A DNA stretch of 64,000 bases from Ligustrum vulgare (GCA_963555705.1 OY743174.1:61836234-61900233), one strand, 5' to 3'. Positions 11,815 through 25,202 are shown, counted from the stretch's first letter. Translations and numbers: made by a program. Notes: generated from the letters alone by a model not told the origin.

Positions 11815-12240
11815 GTACGCTTACGGGCGTATCTCGCATCGCAAGATATAAGTAAACATTTTTGCTCTCACTACTTCGTTCACAACCCTTCATACTCTAT
11901 AAATAGGACCCTTGAGGTGTCCTATTCCTCACACCAATGATATGCAATAACACAATCATTCTCTCATCTCCTCTTAAATCAATATTCTTGCATTTGTTGC
12001 ATAACTTTGATATTCTTGTTCATTTCATTTTTTAGAGTACAAAAATCAAAATTCTGGTTCGCTGTGGTTGTGTTTTGAATTGCTACAAATACAAGTAGAA
12101 GTCGTTGTATCTTGAGAGTCGATTGTCATAATCCCTAGGCATCGTTGCGAGGCAAATTCGACTTAAGGACAAAGTGTTCAACACTTGCCTTGACTTTGTC
12201 CTTGTCTTTCTTGTCGTTACTCAGTCCATTTTCGGCACGA
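11815..12240 (+). repeat. Possible LTR fragment of another element
   Basis: Carries an LTR-like promoter layout: TATAAATAGG at about 11900 followed by a pyrimidine-rich leader. It is joined directly to the broken 3' LTR. No partner copy lies in the window, so this is a weak call. Host promoter sequence is the alternative. Confidence 0.3.

Positions 12241-12245
<5 letters not shown>

Positions 12246-12280
<35 letters not shown>
12246..12280. repeat. (TA)n microsatellite
   Basis: TA dinucleotide run starting after AATTTCA. Confidence 0.95.
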
Positions 12281-12281
<1 letters not shown>

Positions 12282-12951
12282 TATATCTTTGACGTCACTA
12301 TATACAAAATATTCCAACTCTCAATTGATGGTCCAGAGACTACTCATTTTTTGTATTTATTCTGGCATTTTCTAGTTGATTAATCGATATCTAATTATTA
12401 CGGCATTAACACAATGCATTTAATTACTTGGCAATTTTTTTCTTAATAGCTAGGTTGAACTTTGTCATTCTACAAAAGTCAGCATCCCCGTCCCCCACCC
12501 CAATTTGGCTATTACGTGACAATTTCGGATGGTCGACTAAAAAATCAGCAAGTTGGTTGATTCGACGCCGACGAAAACTAGAAATATTTAGCTAGTAGAG
12601 CATCTTTCTTCTTTTCTCTCGAGTCTCAACCAACTGTTAGTGTTATGTTATTTCTAAAAGAATATAATTACAACTTATTTTTCGATCCTACAATAAAAAA
12701 ATGTGTGACTTTTAATGTGCATCACATGTATAACGAATAAGTTATGTAAATTCCCTATAGATTTTATCGAAATTTCGTTTCTCTGCCTTCAGACTCTCTA
12801 GTCTCTAGAAACGAAACTTATTTTCCTCTACAATATTTTGATTGTGAAGAAATTAATAGTACTAACTAAAGGTTTCGTAGATAATTAGGCTTTAAATAAT
12901 ACAAATCTTGATTGACTTTTTTGGGTGTATTTGAAATTGTTATACACATTA

Positions 12952-12992
<41 letters not shown>

Positions 12993-13081
12993 GAGAGAGG
13001 ATTATATGAAGAGTCAGTCAGTCCAGTTTCACATTCTTATATACAGCCTTGACCCTCTTCACTCTTCATCTTGTGGACAAT
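12281..13081. promoter_or_regulatory. Upstream region of the EGF-like gene
   Basis: AT-rich, no ORF of note. A (GT)n run at about 12953-12988 is followed by GA repeats. A TATATAC box at about 13036-13042 lies 40 bases before the ATG at 13082. A core promoter is inferred only from TATA position. Confidence 0.45.
12953..12988. repeat. (GT)n microsatellite
   Basis: A GT dinucleotide run in the upstream region of the EGF-like gene. Confidence 0.9.
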
Positions 13082-14510
13082 ATGGGAGCTTCATCCAATA
13101 ATATTCAGGCCTCTCTGGCAATTCTTTTGCTTTTGCTACCCATAGCAGCAAAAGGAAATGGTATTTTCCCATTTATGATTTATCGGTACTCGACTATCTC
13201 CTTTTAAATGGACGATCCTATTACGTGTACACATATATACTAATGATCTGTGTTTCATGGGTTTCAGATGATATATGTGAAGAAGTGCAATGTGGAAGGG
13301 GAACTTGCGAGTCAAATCCGGACATCCCTTTTAACTTCAGATGCAACTGTCAAAATGGTTGGAGACGCACGCGTCTTAATGACGAACAAGATCTTGAATA
13401 CCTTCCATGCATCATTCCCGACTGTAAATTCTAAACTCTTGCTCTTTAGCGTTTCCCGACTTTGGTTGTAAAATTTATCCGAACCCCGCATAAGAAAGCC
13501 TTTAGGTCACACAATCATATCCCGGGGTGGGGTGGGCTGGGGGGAGTCTAGTGACATGAATGTGACTCAATAAACCGAATATTATAACCTTACTCATAAA
13601 CAACTATAATTTATTTGTTTACTTACAATTTTCATGTATTGAATTGCAGGCTCTCTTGACTACTCATGCATGCCATCTGCGCCACCACTTCCACCGGTTC
13701 CCTTCAATACATCTTTCTTTGACCGTAATTTTCTTAACTTTTCCCGCCATTCTTCAAATCGGGTCTATGTGAGACCCAAACCCCCTAAACGGGTGGAATT
13801 TTTTTTTTTTTTTATATTTAATTTCAATACAATGAATTTAAATTTTTATGGAATTAATTATTTTTTAGCATGTTATTGGATCTACTGCGGGGAAGGGACA
13901 TGCGTCAGGGATTCAACATATAGGCACACATGCGAGTGCAATTACGGTCAATATAATTTGCTCAATATCTCGGCTTTTCCATGCTACAATGATTGTAAGT
14001 TTTTTAGAATATTGAAATTTTCTTTTTAGTATTTTAATAAATTTAGCTAATCGAAATTAATTATTTTTTAATTTTGGATAGGTGCCCTCGGTTCTGATTG
14101 TGAAAGATTAGGAATTCGGGTCTCTCACTCCACTTCCAACCCACGTTTTAACAATAACAACAATTATAGTAACCAAGGTGAGTTACCCTAGATTAGCATA
14201 AAGTCGAGAAGATAAAATTTAAATTCTTAGACGAGACGTTACGTGTCATTACCGTCATTTTATAAAATTAAAACTTTTGCACATATTTATTGGAAAATTC
14301 TTGGGTTTAGATATTAAGTTGAATTATTAATTTCATTTGAATGTTTAAATGTTTTTTTTTAAATAAAAAATAAAATTATGAAAAATTTGATTTTGAGATT
14401 CTGATAATTATTTGTCCTTTTCATTATTGACAGGTGCATCGTTTTTGCCAGGGAAGTTTCACTGGATAGTGATATTGCTTATATCCACTTTTATGTCTAT
14501 CTCGACTTGA
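13082..14510 (+). CDS. Secreted EGF-like protein, probably GPI-anchored, six exons
   Basis: Exons: 13082-13160, 13268-13423, 13650-13724, 13869-13994, 14082-14177, 14434-14510. All five introns are GT-AG and phase 1. They splice to 609 nt, 202 aa plus stop. Residues 1-24 form a signal peptide (hydrophobic ASLAILLLLLPIAA). Two cysteine-rich EGF-like modules follow: DDICEEVQCGRGTC...CNCQNGW and CYWIYCGEGTC...CECNYG. Between them is a proline-rich linker (SAPPLPPVPF). An Asn-rich stretch and a hydrophobic C-terminus (WIVILLISTFMSIST) suggest GPI anchoring at the cell surface. It resembles the plant family often labelled Notch- or slit-like by EGF similarity alone. Its role is unknown to me. Confidence 0.85.
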
Positions 14511-14704
14511 AATAACCATTTGAAGTTACTTATGTAATAAATATCGAGCCTTAGAAACTTAGCATATACATTTAAGGTGTGGGGATTGATTGAACTACTT
14601 CATAAATGCATGTGTACAAAAGTTCGATTGTATAAATAATATTGAGTCCATGGCTTTGTATAATAAGTATTTAACATCTAAATGTGTTTGTTGAGTGTGA
14701 TTAA
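14511..14704. other. 3' flank of the EGF-like gene
   Basis: AT-rich. AATAAATATCG at about 14536 could serve as a polyadenylation signal. Nothing else seen. Confidence 0.4.
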
Positions 14705-14875
14705 AGAGCTTGTTTGGTAAAGGTAAAACTTTTATCACAATTTTTTAAACTCAATCTCAATCATCAATTCTTAGTCAAGTTCACCATTTTTTACTTTTCA
14801 AACATTTTTAAACCACACATCCATAAAAAAACTACAAAAAAAAAAAAAAAAAATTTACATTACCAAACATGCTCG
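14705..14875. mobile_element. Tourist-like MITE, 171 bp
   Basis: Ends are inverted: AGAGCTTGTTTGGTAA at the left against CGAGCATGTTTGGTAA read from the right end. It is flanked by a TAA direct repeat (14702-14704 and 14876-14878), fitting the 3-bp TWA target of PIF/Harbinger elements. No coding capacity. Confidence 0.6.
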
Positions 14876-15565
14876 TAATTAGGAAGAATTTGCAACTTTG
14901 AAACACGAAATTAAAAAGAATGATGGGCTTGTGTCTTTCTCGAATAATTTGATGAGGTTGAACATCTAATCTAGTGCATTAAAAATAAGTGCAGAAGGAT
15001 TCAAAAGATTATTGATAGTAAAAAAACTATAGTATATAACTATATATAGAAGAGGAATTAGGGGGGAAAAACTAGATATGAAGCTGAGATTAGAACCTTC
15101 ATCTTGCAACACAGCGATCTGTGTTGGCAACTTTTCTTTGTTTATAAACAAAAGTTTGTTGCTTCGAAGTAAAATATGCGATTGAAAAGTGATTTGAAAA
15201 AATGTATGTAGTTAAAAAAATGATTTGAAAAAATATATTGTTTGTAAATAAATTTACCAAACACTCTATATATACAGATAAATGAAAATAGGTAATTTAC
15301 AATTAATTAAAATAATTAATATTATATTATATGAATAGTTAGTTTCTAGATTGGGAAAATACATTGCAAGGCTTTAGAAATTTGAAGGTGCCCTAGTGGG
15401 CATCCATCACCTCCTATTGGGAGGGGCACCATAAATTCACGGGTTTAAAGATCACTTTCAAACTTGAAAAATTTAAAAGAAAATTATTTTAAAATCCAAG
15501 TGGTAATTAATAAAAATAAGTAATTAAATATATTTTATTAGTTAAATAAGTTAAAGTCACACATA
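14876..15565. other. AT-rich intergenic DNA
   Basis: No gene, RNA or clear element seen. Short AT-rich ORFs only. Confidence 0.4.
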
Positions 15566-16420
15566 CATAAAATTTATTGTCACGGTCACAAATTACATAT
15601 TTTAATTTCAAAAATTATTTACCGGTAAAAAAATTATCAAATTTATCGATTAAATTTCATTTTCCAATCACAAATTTTCAAATTAATTGATCACGACTTA
15701 TTTATCGATCACAAATCACAAAGTCTATAGGCTACGACTTATTTTTCAGTCACAAATTACAAATTTTATTGGTCACGACTCATTTCTTAACCACAAATCA
15801 CAAATTTTATAGGCCGCAACTTACTTCTTAATCAGAAATCACAAAATTTATAGGTCACGACAAACATTTAGGTCACGACAAACATCTAGGTCACAAATCA
15901 CAAATTTTATAGATCAAAATATTTCTTAATTACAAATTGTCAAATTAATTGATTAAAATTTATTTCTCGGTTACAAATCTCAAATTTTATAGGATCTGAC
16001 ATCTTTCACGATCACGAATAATGAAAATAACGACCACGACTTATTTTCGATCATAATTTACAAATTTCTTATGTCATAACTTATTTCTCGATCACAAGTC
16101 ATAATATATAGGTCATAAATTATCAAATTAATCGATCACAATTTATTACTTAGTCACAAATCACAAATATTATAAATCCGACTTATTTTTCAATCACAAA
16201 TTTCGCATTTTGTAGGTTACAACTTATTTATTTGGTCACAAATCACAAATTTTATAATTCACAATCTATTGCACGATCACAAATTTTAAGTTAAATTGGT
16301 CACACTTAATAAATTATGAGTCACAATTACAAATTTAATCGCAAACTCAAAAATTTTTAGACCACATATAAATTAATTGTTACAACTTACAATTTTATTG
16401 ATCACTAAGACTATTCAAGT
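15566..16420. repeat. Degenerate tandem array, about 55-bp unit
   Basis: A unit built on GGTCACGACTTATTTCT followed by CGATCACAAATCACAAATTTTATA recurs about 15 times with many substitutions and length changes. The bases TCACAAATCACAAATTT recur throughout. It ends near a CACCAC-rich stretch. Confidence 0.75.
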
Positions 16421-17323
16421 CATATAACCCCTATACTCACCCTACCCCAAACTTCCTAACCCAACCACAACCATCGTCGTCGACATCGAAAACCACCACC
16501 TCTTAAGAGACACCACCACAATTAACACGGTGCAAAGTCACTACAATCACGCATCGAAAGAAACTCCACCATCATCACTAAAGGAGAAAAGTCACATAAT
16601 CTGCAGTCTTACATTCTTGTCCCTGCAACACCACCACCATCGTTGCACCACCACCACCACCACTACCCGCAACCACCACTATGCACCGTCACCAAAAGCA
16701 GGAGAGTAATCTATCGGAAAAGTGAAGCGCCACCGGTCCATCTTCCCCAACTACAATTAGCTTCATCTCATTCTTGCAAATTAGAAAAGGAAGAGATGAA
16801 ATTCTAATGAAGGTTCATTCTATCGGATTTAATAAAATAATATCGAAATACTTAATTTTAAAAATTTAAAATCTAACATATGATTGACCTAATTAACCCT
16901 TATTTGTCACGGTAGTGGGAGGAAGCTGGGCCCTAATTGGGCGGGCTTATAAAAATGAAGAAATCTATTTGGGCGGGCTGACGTTCCTCTATGACCCGGT
17001 GACAACCGATTAATTCAAAATTTCCACTTTTCCCTACTAATTACGCTTTTTAATTCATTTCCCTACTCGTACGTTTGCCAATTATTGGAAACTGTATCGT
17101 GTGCTAAAGTTTGGAAGATAAATTCGATTATGTAACACACAATCTGGTGAGCTGAGAAATTTTAGGGTTCAATCAATTGAGTCTGCATTCTCACGCAGAT
17201 ACCTATTTTGACATGTTTAATTAGTTGTTATTTTCAGCACGAATTTGACAGTACTTACGATCTGATCCCAAACTGCGATTCTTTACCTCACCAAACGATC
17301 AGACATAGCGGGTGAAAAAATCA
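16421..17323. promoter_or_regulatory. ARPC2 upstream region and 5' UTR
   Basis: A CACCAC-rich low-complexity block (16460-16700) is followed by AT-rich sequence. The 5' UTR of ARPC2 probably starts after about 17040. A possible leader-intron acceptor (TTATTTTCAG) lies near 17238. No TATA box is obvious. Confidence 0.35.
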
Positions 17324-20300
17324 ATGATACTGTTGCAGTCGCCTTCCAGATATCTCCTCCAAATCTTGTCTACTCGGGTTCAGAAGTAAGTTGCTGACTT
17401 TTTCCTCTTCATTTTTTTACTGTTTCTTATATTTCTATATCTTCCTTATTACATAATATATTTGTGGGTTTTACTTTCATTTTCTCGTGCACTATAAATG
17501 TAAAGGTAATCTTTTGAAATTTAAACTGTTTCTACTATGTTATTTTATGGAGTATTTTGTTTCTCTTCCACATACTAGAATCATTTATAAATAGTTACCA
17601 AGTTAATGGTAGGTTGAACTGGGTTTAAAGACTCTGGTGTCCTTGTGGGACCAAATTTGCATTTCCACTTGTTTAGCACTTGAATGATTTTATGGGCTTC
17701 TGACACATAATTTGATATACTATGTTGCTATATTTTCTTTTTTGTGAATTATATTGTGGTCGGTCCCAAATGTAAGTGGTTTGTGTTTTTAGAACAAATA
17801 TGTATGCAAGTACATGTATTACTTTCGTGATCTTTAACATATTTACGTATCCTCAATATCAAGCATATAAATTTTATCGGTGGTTGTGCAGTCTTGATAA
17901 AGGAGTTGAATTAGATTGCCAGTGGTTTGAATTTGATGATGTCCGTTACCATATTCAGGTGATTCATTTGCGTTTAATGTAATTATTTCATTCGGTGTTG
18001 TTACTATGGGATGCTATTGCATCTTTTGACCTGAATTAAAGGGGTGCAAACTTTACTAATCTGATTTCTTAACTCTTTTATAGGCTTCTATGAAGAATCC
18101 AAATCTCTTAGTGCTATCAGTATCATTACCTACACCACCTCCAGAAACTGTGTTTTTTGGTGGACTTCCTCCAGAAGCAATAGAAGCCATAAAGGCAGCA
18201 TATGGCACGATTGTACATATTCTTGATCCTCCAAAGGATGGTTTCAATCTCACGGTTAAACTGAACCTGTCAAAACTTCCTCCAGATGAAGGTTCAACTG
18301 AGTTACCCTTTTAAGGTCATTATGAGCTTACCATGATTATGCAAAGAGATAAATAATCCATCTTTTGAAAAGAGAAGAGTTTCTTTGATATTTCCTCTTT
18401 CTGGTCCTTCTATCAAATTTAATTATCAACTGGTTCAACTAGTGGTAGAAATTATTTATTATCGATACCCGTAGGAAACTTTGCTCAACCAGAATACTGT
18501 GAAGTTAACTTTCAGTCTCTTGAGTATAGCATGAAATGCATGTTTTGATATTTTCTGATTCCTGCAACAAGATGGTAAGCAATATTTTCCGATTAACGAA
18601 AATTGAGAAGAGAGGTTGAAGCAGAATTTAGCACACTAACACCTAGTGAAGCCTCTAAGTTGATATGAGCTTGGTACCTTGAAAAACCTCTAATTATAAT
18701 GTCTGCTGTATACTGCACAGTGCATCCAACTAGGACGCATATGACAAACATAGTTGGAAGGGTTCCAACTTCCAAAATTATAAATATTATAGCTGGTTAC
18801 TCTTTTCTGCAAGTTGTTTGATGGTGATATCGCTCAGATATAGAAGAAAGATGCATATGGTTTTTCTAAAGACTGGTTGACTAGGTATGCTAAAACAATA
18901 GATAAGGCATTGATTTAAGAAGTTCTTAAGCAGAACTTCTTGTGTGTGCTATATGTAGTCTCTTAGGTGAAACTTGTTTTACCAGTACTCTGAGTAGGAG
19001 CTAATTTTTTTGGATTAAGCTAGTTGGGCGTGCATGTCTCTGCATAAGCATTTGATGGGTTGAGTTGCATTTTTGCTCAGAGGAGTACAGCAGAGGTGCA
19101 GTTTACATATGTGAGAAAGATCATATAAATAAATTAAATATGTATGTTACTAACATCACAACCTTTATGAAGAGAACATGCCTTTGGCCATGTTTCATTA
19201 CACATGCCCCTGATTAATCAACTATGATATCTATAACTTAACGTTGCTAGAGTGATTTGACGGTTTTCCTCCTAAACATCCCACAAGACCTAAATTAAAC
19301 TGCCGTTCCCAAGCTTGAGACTAAGTGACTGCTTCTTATTGGCCAAGAATGGATCTGTACCACTGGAACCATTTTTTTGCTGCAAAATCAAATTTGATTG
19401 TAAAACACCAATAAATCGGATACATCTACATCTTATAGGAAATGTTAAATGTGAAATATTAATATATAATATTCTAAAATTCCTTTTCATGCAATAAAAT
19501 TAATTTGGCCTTTAATTCAAAGAACAGAAGTTGGTATTTCTTTATTAGAAAATTGCTAATGTTCTGTGGAGATTGCTTCAATGGTGGAAAATAAACATAT
19601 GCACACCTTCTCTCTGTGTGCATGGGCATATAATTTTGTGTGTAGCATGTTGTTCACATCAAATTCACGAAATTATTGAGAGCTATGAGTTGTGTAAAGA
19701 CAATATCAATTTCTTGTCCAGTGTTCTAGAAGATCTCATGAAAGGATCTCTTATAAACAAGTATGGACAGATATATAAAGTAAACAGGCTGAAGAATAAT
19801 TTTTCTTTTTCTTCTCTTCTCTTCTCGAAAGAAAGCCTTGGAGCAGCTGTAATTTATAGGTGGAAGAAGAGAACTTAATTCTGCTACTTAAAAATGAACG
19901 GTAATCTGTTTTCAACTCTCTAGGTATTTACTGGAAGTCATGCCCTTACTGTATGAATTACAATTTAGGACCTACCTCCTGAAATGTAGATCAAACTTTC
20001 GGAATGCTTGTTCAAATGAGTTATGTTGAAGGAGTCTATACTTTTGTGTTCAATAAAATTCAATTGCAAACATATGATTCTATTTCTAATTTAATGTCAG
20101 CCCTCTTCTTGGATAACAAGACTTGGGTCAACTGTTGTGTTATCCTGTTGAGTGAGCATGGTTTAGTTTCAGACCCAGTACTTCTTTTCCTATTATTCGG
20201 ACTTACTATTGTCTATTAATGATTACAAATTTTGGCTGAATCACATTTCTATGGACTTTACATAGCTTTTATTTCTATTCTAAAAGAAGGTTTTTGGTTA

Positions 20301-23300
20301 TTCTTCAGTTTTCATATGACATTCCTTGTTTGTGTAATTCAACTGTTATCTTGGACTAAACGCCTTGACGACGCGACTCTTTTCTTGGGAGGCTTATATG
20401 CAATAATGTGTCCAGTACATGTATTCGGCATCTTTCTTTTCTGACATCTTATTGTGCTTATTTGCTGCTTCTTGCTAATATCTTTGATAGAACACCAGCA
20501 AGCACTCCTGGGGAAGATTGCATCTATTAGGGAGGTTGTACAAGGTGCACCGCTGAAAGCTGTTCTTAAACAACTTGTCTCAAGGACAGTTAAATCTGAT
20601 TCAAATAAGCTTATTTCCCTAGTGCATCGGCCAAATGAGTCATTTTTCGTTGTACCTCAGGTAAATTACCCTTTTTCACTCGACTGTTTCTTTTGGGTCA
20701 AGAGAACTTAGAAGAGGTTTCATCCTGAAAAGATTTATCAGTTCCAGTTCTCTATCATGAATATGGTTCAAATTAGTAATAGATTTTTACTAATCTGCTC
20801 ACTGCTTATATCTATCCTCAACCAGAAGCTAAATAAATACCGAAGCTGTACCCCCCCCCCCCCCCGGCGCCGCCACCACCACAAGAAGTTTAAGGATATG
20901 GAAACTGTGGTTACTTCTTGATTAAAGTATTTGCACGTTGTGTATGATGTTGGGCGTAGGGATAGCAATGGGTCGAGTTTGTCAAACTCATACTCTACCT
21001 ACTAGAGAATTACAATCTCCATACCCTTACTCATATATCTTTTAAGAATGGTAGGTCGGAGGAGGGTCGGGGGCAGGTATGCTTCCATACCCATTTGAAA
21101 CTAATCACCTATTATTTATTTATTTATTGGGTGTTATAAATAGATTATAGGCTAGGCTGCTAGAAGTGCTCCGAATTAATTTGAATCAGTTAAATGTTGA
21201 GCTTCACTTGAATTTTGTTTGGAAAAAAGCTTGTTCTAGTTCTAGGCTGGAACTAAACAAGCGAATTTAAAAATAAATAAATAAATAAATTAAACTTTAA
21301 CAATGTCAATAGATATTTGAGTTATATTTATTATTATTTTTTTTTACACAATCACTTTTATTTTAATTTCTATAATTTTTAAGGAAATTAATGGGTATGC
21401 GGATCGGGTATGGGTCTTGTAGTAAAATCCACACCCAATTCATATACATCAGGTTTCAAAATTTACTTCCATACCCGACCCACAAACTCATTTAGTTGGG
21501 TCATTTCCGTCTGTTTATGTCGGGTCTCCAATGTGTATCGAGTCCGTGGGTATTATTGTCATCCCTAGACTTGGGTGCTTTAATGCTATCATATAATTTC
21601 GAATGTGCTGTAATCACATTGAAAGACTTGTTGTTGTTGGTTTCAGGCAGACAAGGTGACTGTGGTTTTCCCCATGAGATTCAAGGATTCTGTAGATAGC
21701 ATTCTTGCTACTTCTTTCCTCCAGGTACTACGAATCCTTGACTGCAGATTTGAGCTTTGTGTCTTTTCTTTCTCTTTTCTTCTCTCTCACAATGTGTGCC
21801 CGCACGCACCCCGGAAACAGCCACTAAAATAAAAACACAACTCTGACTGGACAGGTAAAAATGAAAGAAACCAGGCACAAGTTGCAATTTTCAGACACTA
21901 GAATTAACTTATTTATCTTTGCTTTTACTTTATTGATATGGTACATTCGATGGGTTCTGAAAATTCAAACTCCCTGCTGATTCCGTGTTTTGTATGTTAG
22001 TCTAGCACGCCAGGTTTCTGGTAAGCTTCAAAGGTATACAGATAGTCTGCTTTCATAAATTGAAAGAATAAAAAAACATACTTTAAGTTCCTCATTCTAC
22101 CTTGTGATATCACATTTACATAGATCATTTATCCTGCTTTTTGACATACACATTTAAGGAGCAACAAAGATGCATGTTGAAATATTTAACCTCTGTTTCT
22201 GAAAGTTTAAAAGCAATAAAAATACAGTTGATATAAATAGTATATCATGAACGAGTGTCTTGATTTGTCTGAACTCATTCATATAATTTGAGGTAAAATA
22301 TGAATAAAAAAATTTCACTTGATCGGCTGAGGCTATACAACTAACACTTCCTGCTATAGGAAACCATATAATTCTAATGCAGATCTAGTCCAACATTCCT
22401 TCTTTTCTTTTTCTTTTCAAACTTAAACGTAGCTTTTCTAAACATTTGTCATTTTGGTTATCATTCAGGAATTTGTCGATGCAAGGCGAACTGCTGGACT
22501 TGGCAGTGCCCCTATTTGTTTGTGGTCTCCTTCTCCCCCACAAGAACTGAAAGGAGCTCCTGCTGAAGCATTATTGGCAAATGCTGGATTTGTCAGTTTT
22601 GGTAATGCCTGATAATTTTTACTAGTTTTCCTCACCTGTGAACTTCTCTATTTTCCCTGATTCAAGATTGTATTTGAGGAGCAGTCATTTCCTCACGTCA
22701 TGTGGAAGGCAGAAAGCTGGACAGAACTGTTTGGAGCTTATCAACATTTCATGCTTATGTTAGCTACCATGTCAAGGTGAGAATTTCTGCAAACCAAAGT
22801 GTATTCCTGTAACATGATCCCAATACTCGCTACTTGGGGTTGGGATGGTGGTGTTGCCCACAAATCAACCTCCTGCTAAATTAACCTGGCTTCTGAAGAC
22901 AGTTACATATTTACATTTACATTCAAGAAGTCAGAAAAGTGTAAAAAGATTAATATGGGGGATCAGCTTTTAGTATATGAAGCAAGCAACAACAAGGAAG
23001 CATGAAAAGAACCACGGTGATTTAAAATAAAATGAACTTATAGAAATGAGAGATGCTCTAATACCAAGCTTATTCCAGAGAAAAAGGAATCAGAGGAAAC
23101 CAGAGAGAAGAAAAAAGAGAACTAACGGTAGTTATGAACAGATTAGGGTTTAGGGAAGTGGAGCTAAAGAAATTATGGTACCTTATCAATAAAGCTGAAT
23201 TTCTACTGTTACAGTGAGGAGTATATATATCATGATTTAAGATCTGCGTTTCACTTAAAGTGTCAAAAAGAAGTAAAATAAAACAAGTGCCTGAGGCTGA

Positions 23301-25202
23301 ATTTGTTGTATTGTTCATCAAATTCGAGGGTTATTTATACAAGAACAATCCTACCTATAGAAGGAAAAGGAAAGGGGAAAGAAATCCTAAAGGAAAAACA
23401 TTAATTCTTGCTAGATTAGCACATAAGCTAGATGGAAATATTTCCATAATCTCCTATTTTCATATTTTAACTAAAGTTACTGTAGTACATGTTCAATTAA
23501 CATTTAACGTTATCTAACCACAAGTACCAAAGTAAAATGGTTTCAGTTAGATTGCGGTCTTGGCAGGCCTCTATGATGTTGCTGTATCACAGTTGTACCT
23601 CATCGAGTTGTTTTGTAATTGCCACATAGACGTAGTGCATATACGGACCCTGAACAAGTACAACAATTTGAAACTGTAATGAAAAGTAAATGCCATAACA
23701 TGTGCTTCAACAATTATGCAGTCCCTACAAAAGCATACAATTGCTATGCCAAATTGTGGAAGTGATAAATTTTATCCAGATTACGTGTTGGGAGTACTAA
23801 AAAATGTAGTGATTTTCCCTTCATAATAGACATCGAGGATACAGGTGTTTATAAGTGAAGTAATGAAATTATAATCCAAGTTCTCTCTTCTATAACTAAA
23901 ATAAGATTCCTATGCCAACCTTGTGCTTAATTGAACTTACTTGTGCTATACATGTTATTTTCCATTTAATCTGTATTTTGTCTTATGGTGAACAGTGTTC
24001 AGAAGGTTTCATGCATACTCGGATGAGGCGACGTGTAGAGTCACTGATAGAGGTAGTCTTTAATCTGGATTAGTCTTTCTTTCACTTATGAATCGTTGCT
24101 CACATAAATTTCTCTTTCTACATTCTGAATGTATCTGATGTAGTAGGCTTCACTTAGTAGAATAATTGAATGATGAAATCTAGAATGAGGTCAACTCCCC
24201 CCCCCCCCCCCCAAATAAAAAATAAATAAAGCGGAAAATGGGGCTGGGCTACCAACGTTTCAATAGTATGGAAACAGCTCCTCAACCTTCAAAAGTGAGT
24301 TTTCGACTCCCCAACCTATTGAACGCTATAAGATTGGATGTCCACGTAATGGGAAGTGTTAGTTTCAGGTTTAAAAAGGTCAAATTTTGTGTTGTTGAAA
24401 AGATTATGGTGTCCTTTTTTAGAATTAAGCAGAGGAAAATAGGTTTCAAGTGGAAAATATGGAAAAAGAAATGGAAAAATAAAGGAAAAAAATATTAAAA
24501 TTATTGTCTTCTTCATGAACCCCTATCCTATGTCCTAAAGGCTCGGCGAAGAACCACCGGTCCACCGGCACCTTCAACACACGGTCATAATCTTCTCTGT
24601 TGCCAGTAACAGCAAACCATCTCTGCCAGCCACCTCCTCCACCCAGCTATAAAACATCCCTGTTTTAAATTCAATTCCAAAATCAAACCCCATGCATCTC
24701 ACACCATTCAAAAGACCATCCTCAAATCCTAATCCACCCTCCGTTTTTCGTTTTAAAAGACTTCTATGGTGTCTAGCACGTCTTTTTATTTTGAGTTGTT
24801 GGATGTGCATTATTGATAATGAAATATTCTCTCATAAGATATTGATGTCGTTCACTTGTCATCTATTTTATGTTTTCCGCGTTCAAATGGTCCAATGATT
24901 GCTTCTTTTTTGAGTTTATTATTTTTTCTTTCCCTGTTTTTACTTCCAAAATTCAAATCTTAAAAGATATATAACAAGAATACATTCTCCCTCAGGCTTT
25001 AGATCGTGCCAAACCAGATTGGAAGAAGGTGAAGAAAGCTGTACAAACTAGATCCTTTAAAAGACTGGTACGCAGTGAAAGTTTAATGTCCAACTCTTAT
25101 GTAGTATCTCCTCGTGCATATTCCAAACTTTTTTTTTTTATCCAATTTATTTTCTCGCAGAGCATCACTGATGGACGGGCAACTTCAAATTCCAGAACTT
25201 GA
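17324..25202 (+). CDS. ARPC2A: ARPC2, Arp2/3 complex subunit 2 (p34), ten exons
   Basis: Exons: 17324-17385, 17892-17958, 18084-18291, 20491-20660, 21647-21724, 22469-22601, 22685-22776, 23996-24052, 24996-25067, 25161-25202. All introns are GT-AG and together give 326 aa plus stop without a frame error. The protein matches the p34-Arc family, e.g. Arabidopsis DISTORTED2, which is about 318 aa. Signatures: MILLQSPSRYLLQ start, VELDCQWFEFDDVRYH, DKVTVVFPMRFKDSVD, FHAYVSYHVKCSEGF and MHTRMRRRVESLI near the C-terminus. ARPC2 forms with ARPC4 the core that clamps the mother actin filament. In plants Arp2/3, activated by SCAR/WAVE, shapes trichomes and pavement cells. The short basic C-terminal tail is less conserved. 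Intron 3 (2.2 kb) and intron 7 (1.2 kb) are long. Confidence 0.94.
20957..21567. mobile_element. Possible non-autonomous DNA transposon in ARPC2 intron 4
   Basis: Ends read TAGGGATAGCAATGGGTC and, from the other side, TAGGGATGACAATAATACCC, an imperfect terminal inverted repeat. The inside carries GGGTATG-type repeats. No exact target duplication is seen. The 17-base C run at about 20851-20867 lies just outside. Confidence 0.4.
22930..23520 (-). mobile_element. Possible LTR-retroelement remnant in ARPC2 intron 7
   Basis: Read on the minus strand, TTGGTATTAGAGCATC at about 23050-23067 is one base away from the common initiator-Met primer site TGGTATCAGAGC. The sequence to its right (to about 23520) could be the LTR and that to its left internal DNA. 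No second LTR is seen. Confidence 0.3.

Noticed and set aside
20851..20867. Poly-C runs at 20851-20867 and about 24198-24213 as regulatory G-quadruplex sites
   Set aside because: Single homopolymer runs in introns; length may be a sequencing or slippage product and no further support exists.
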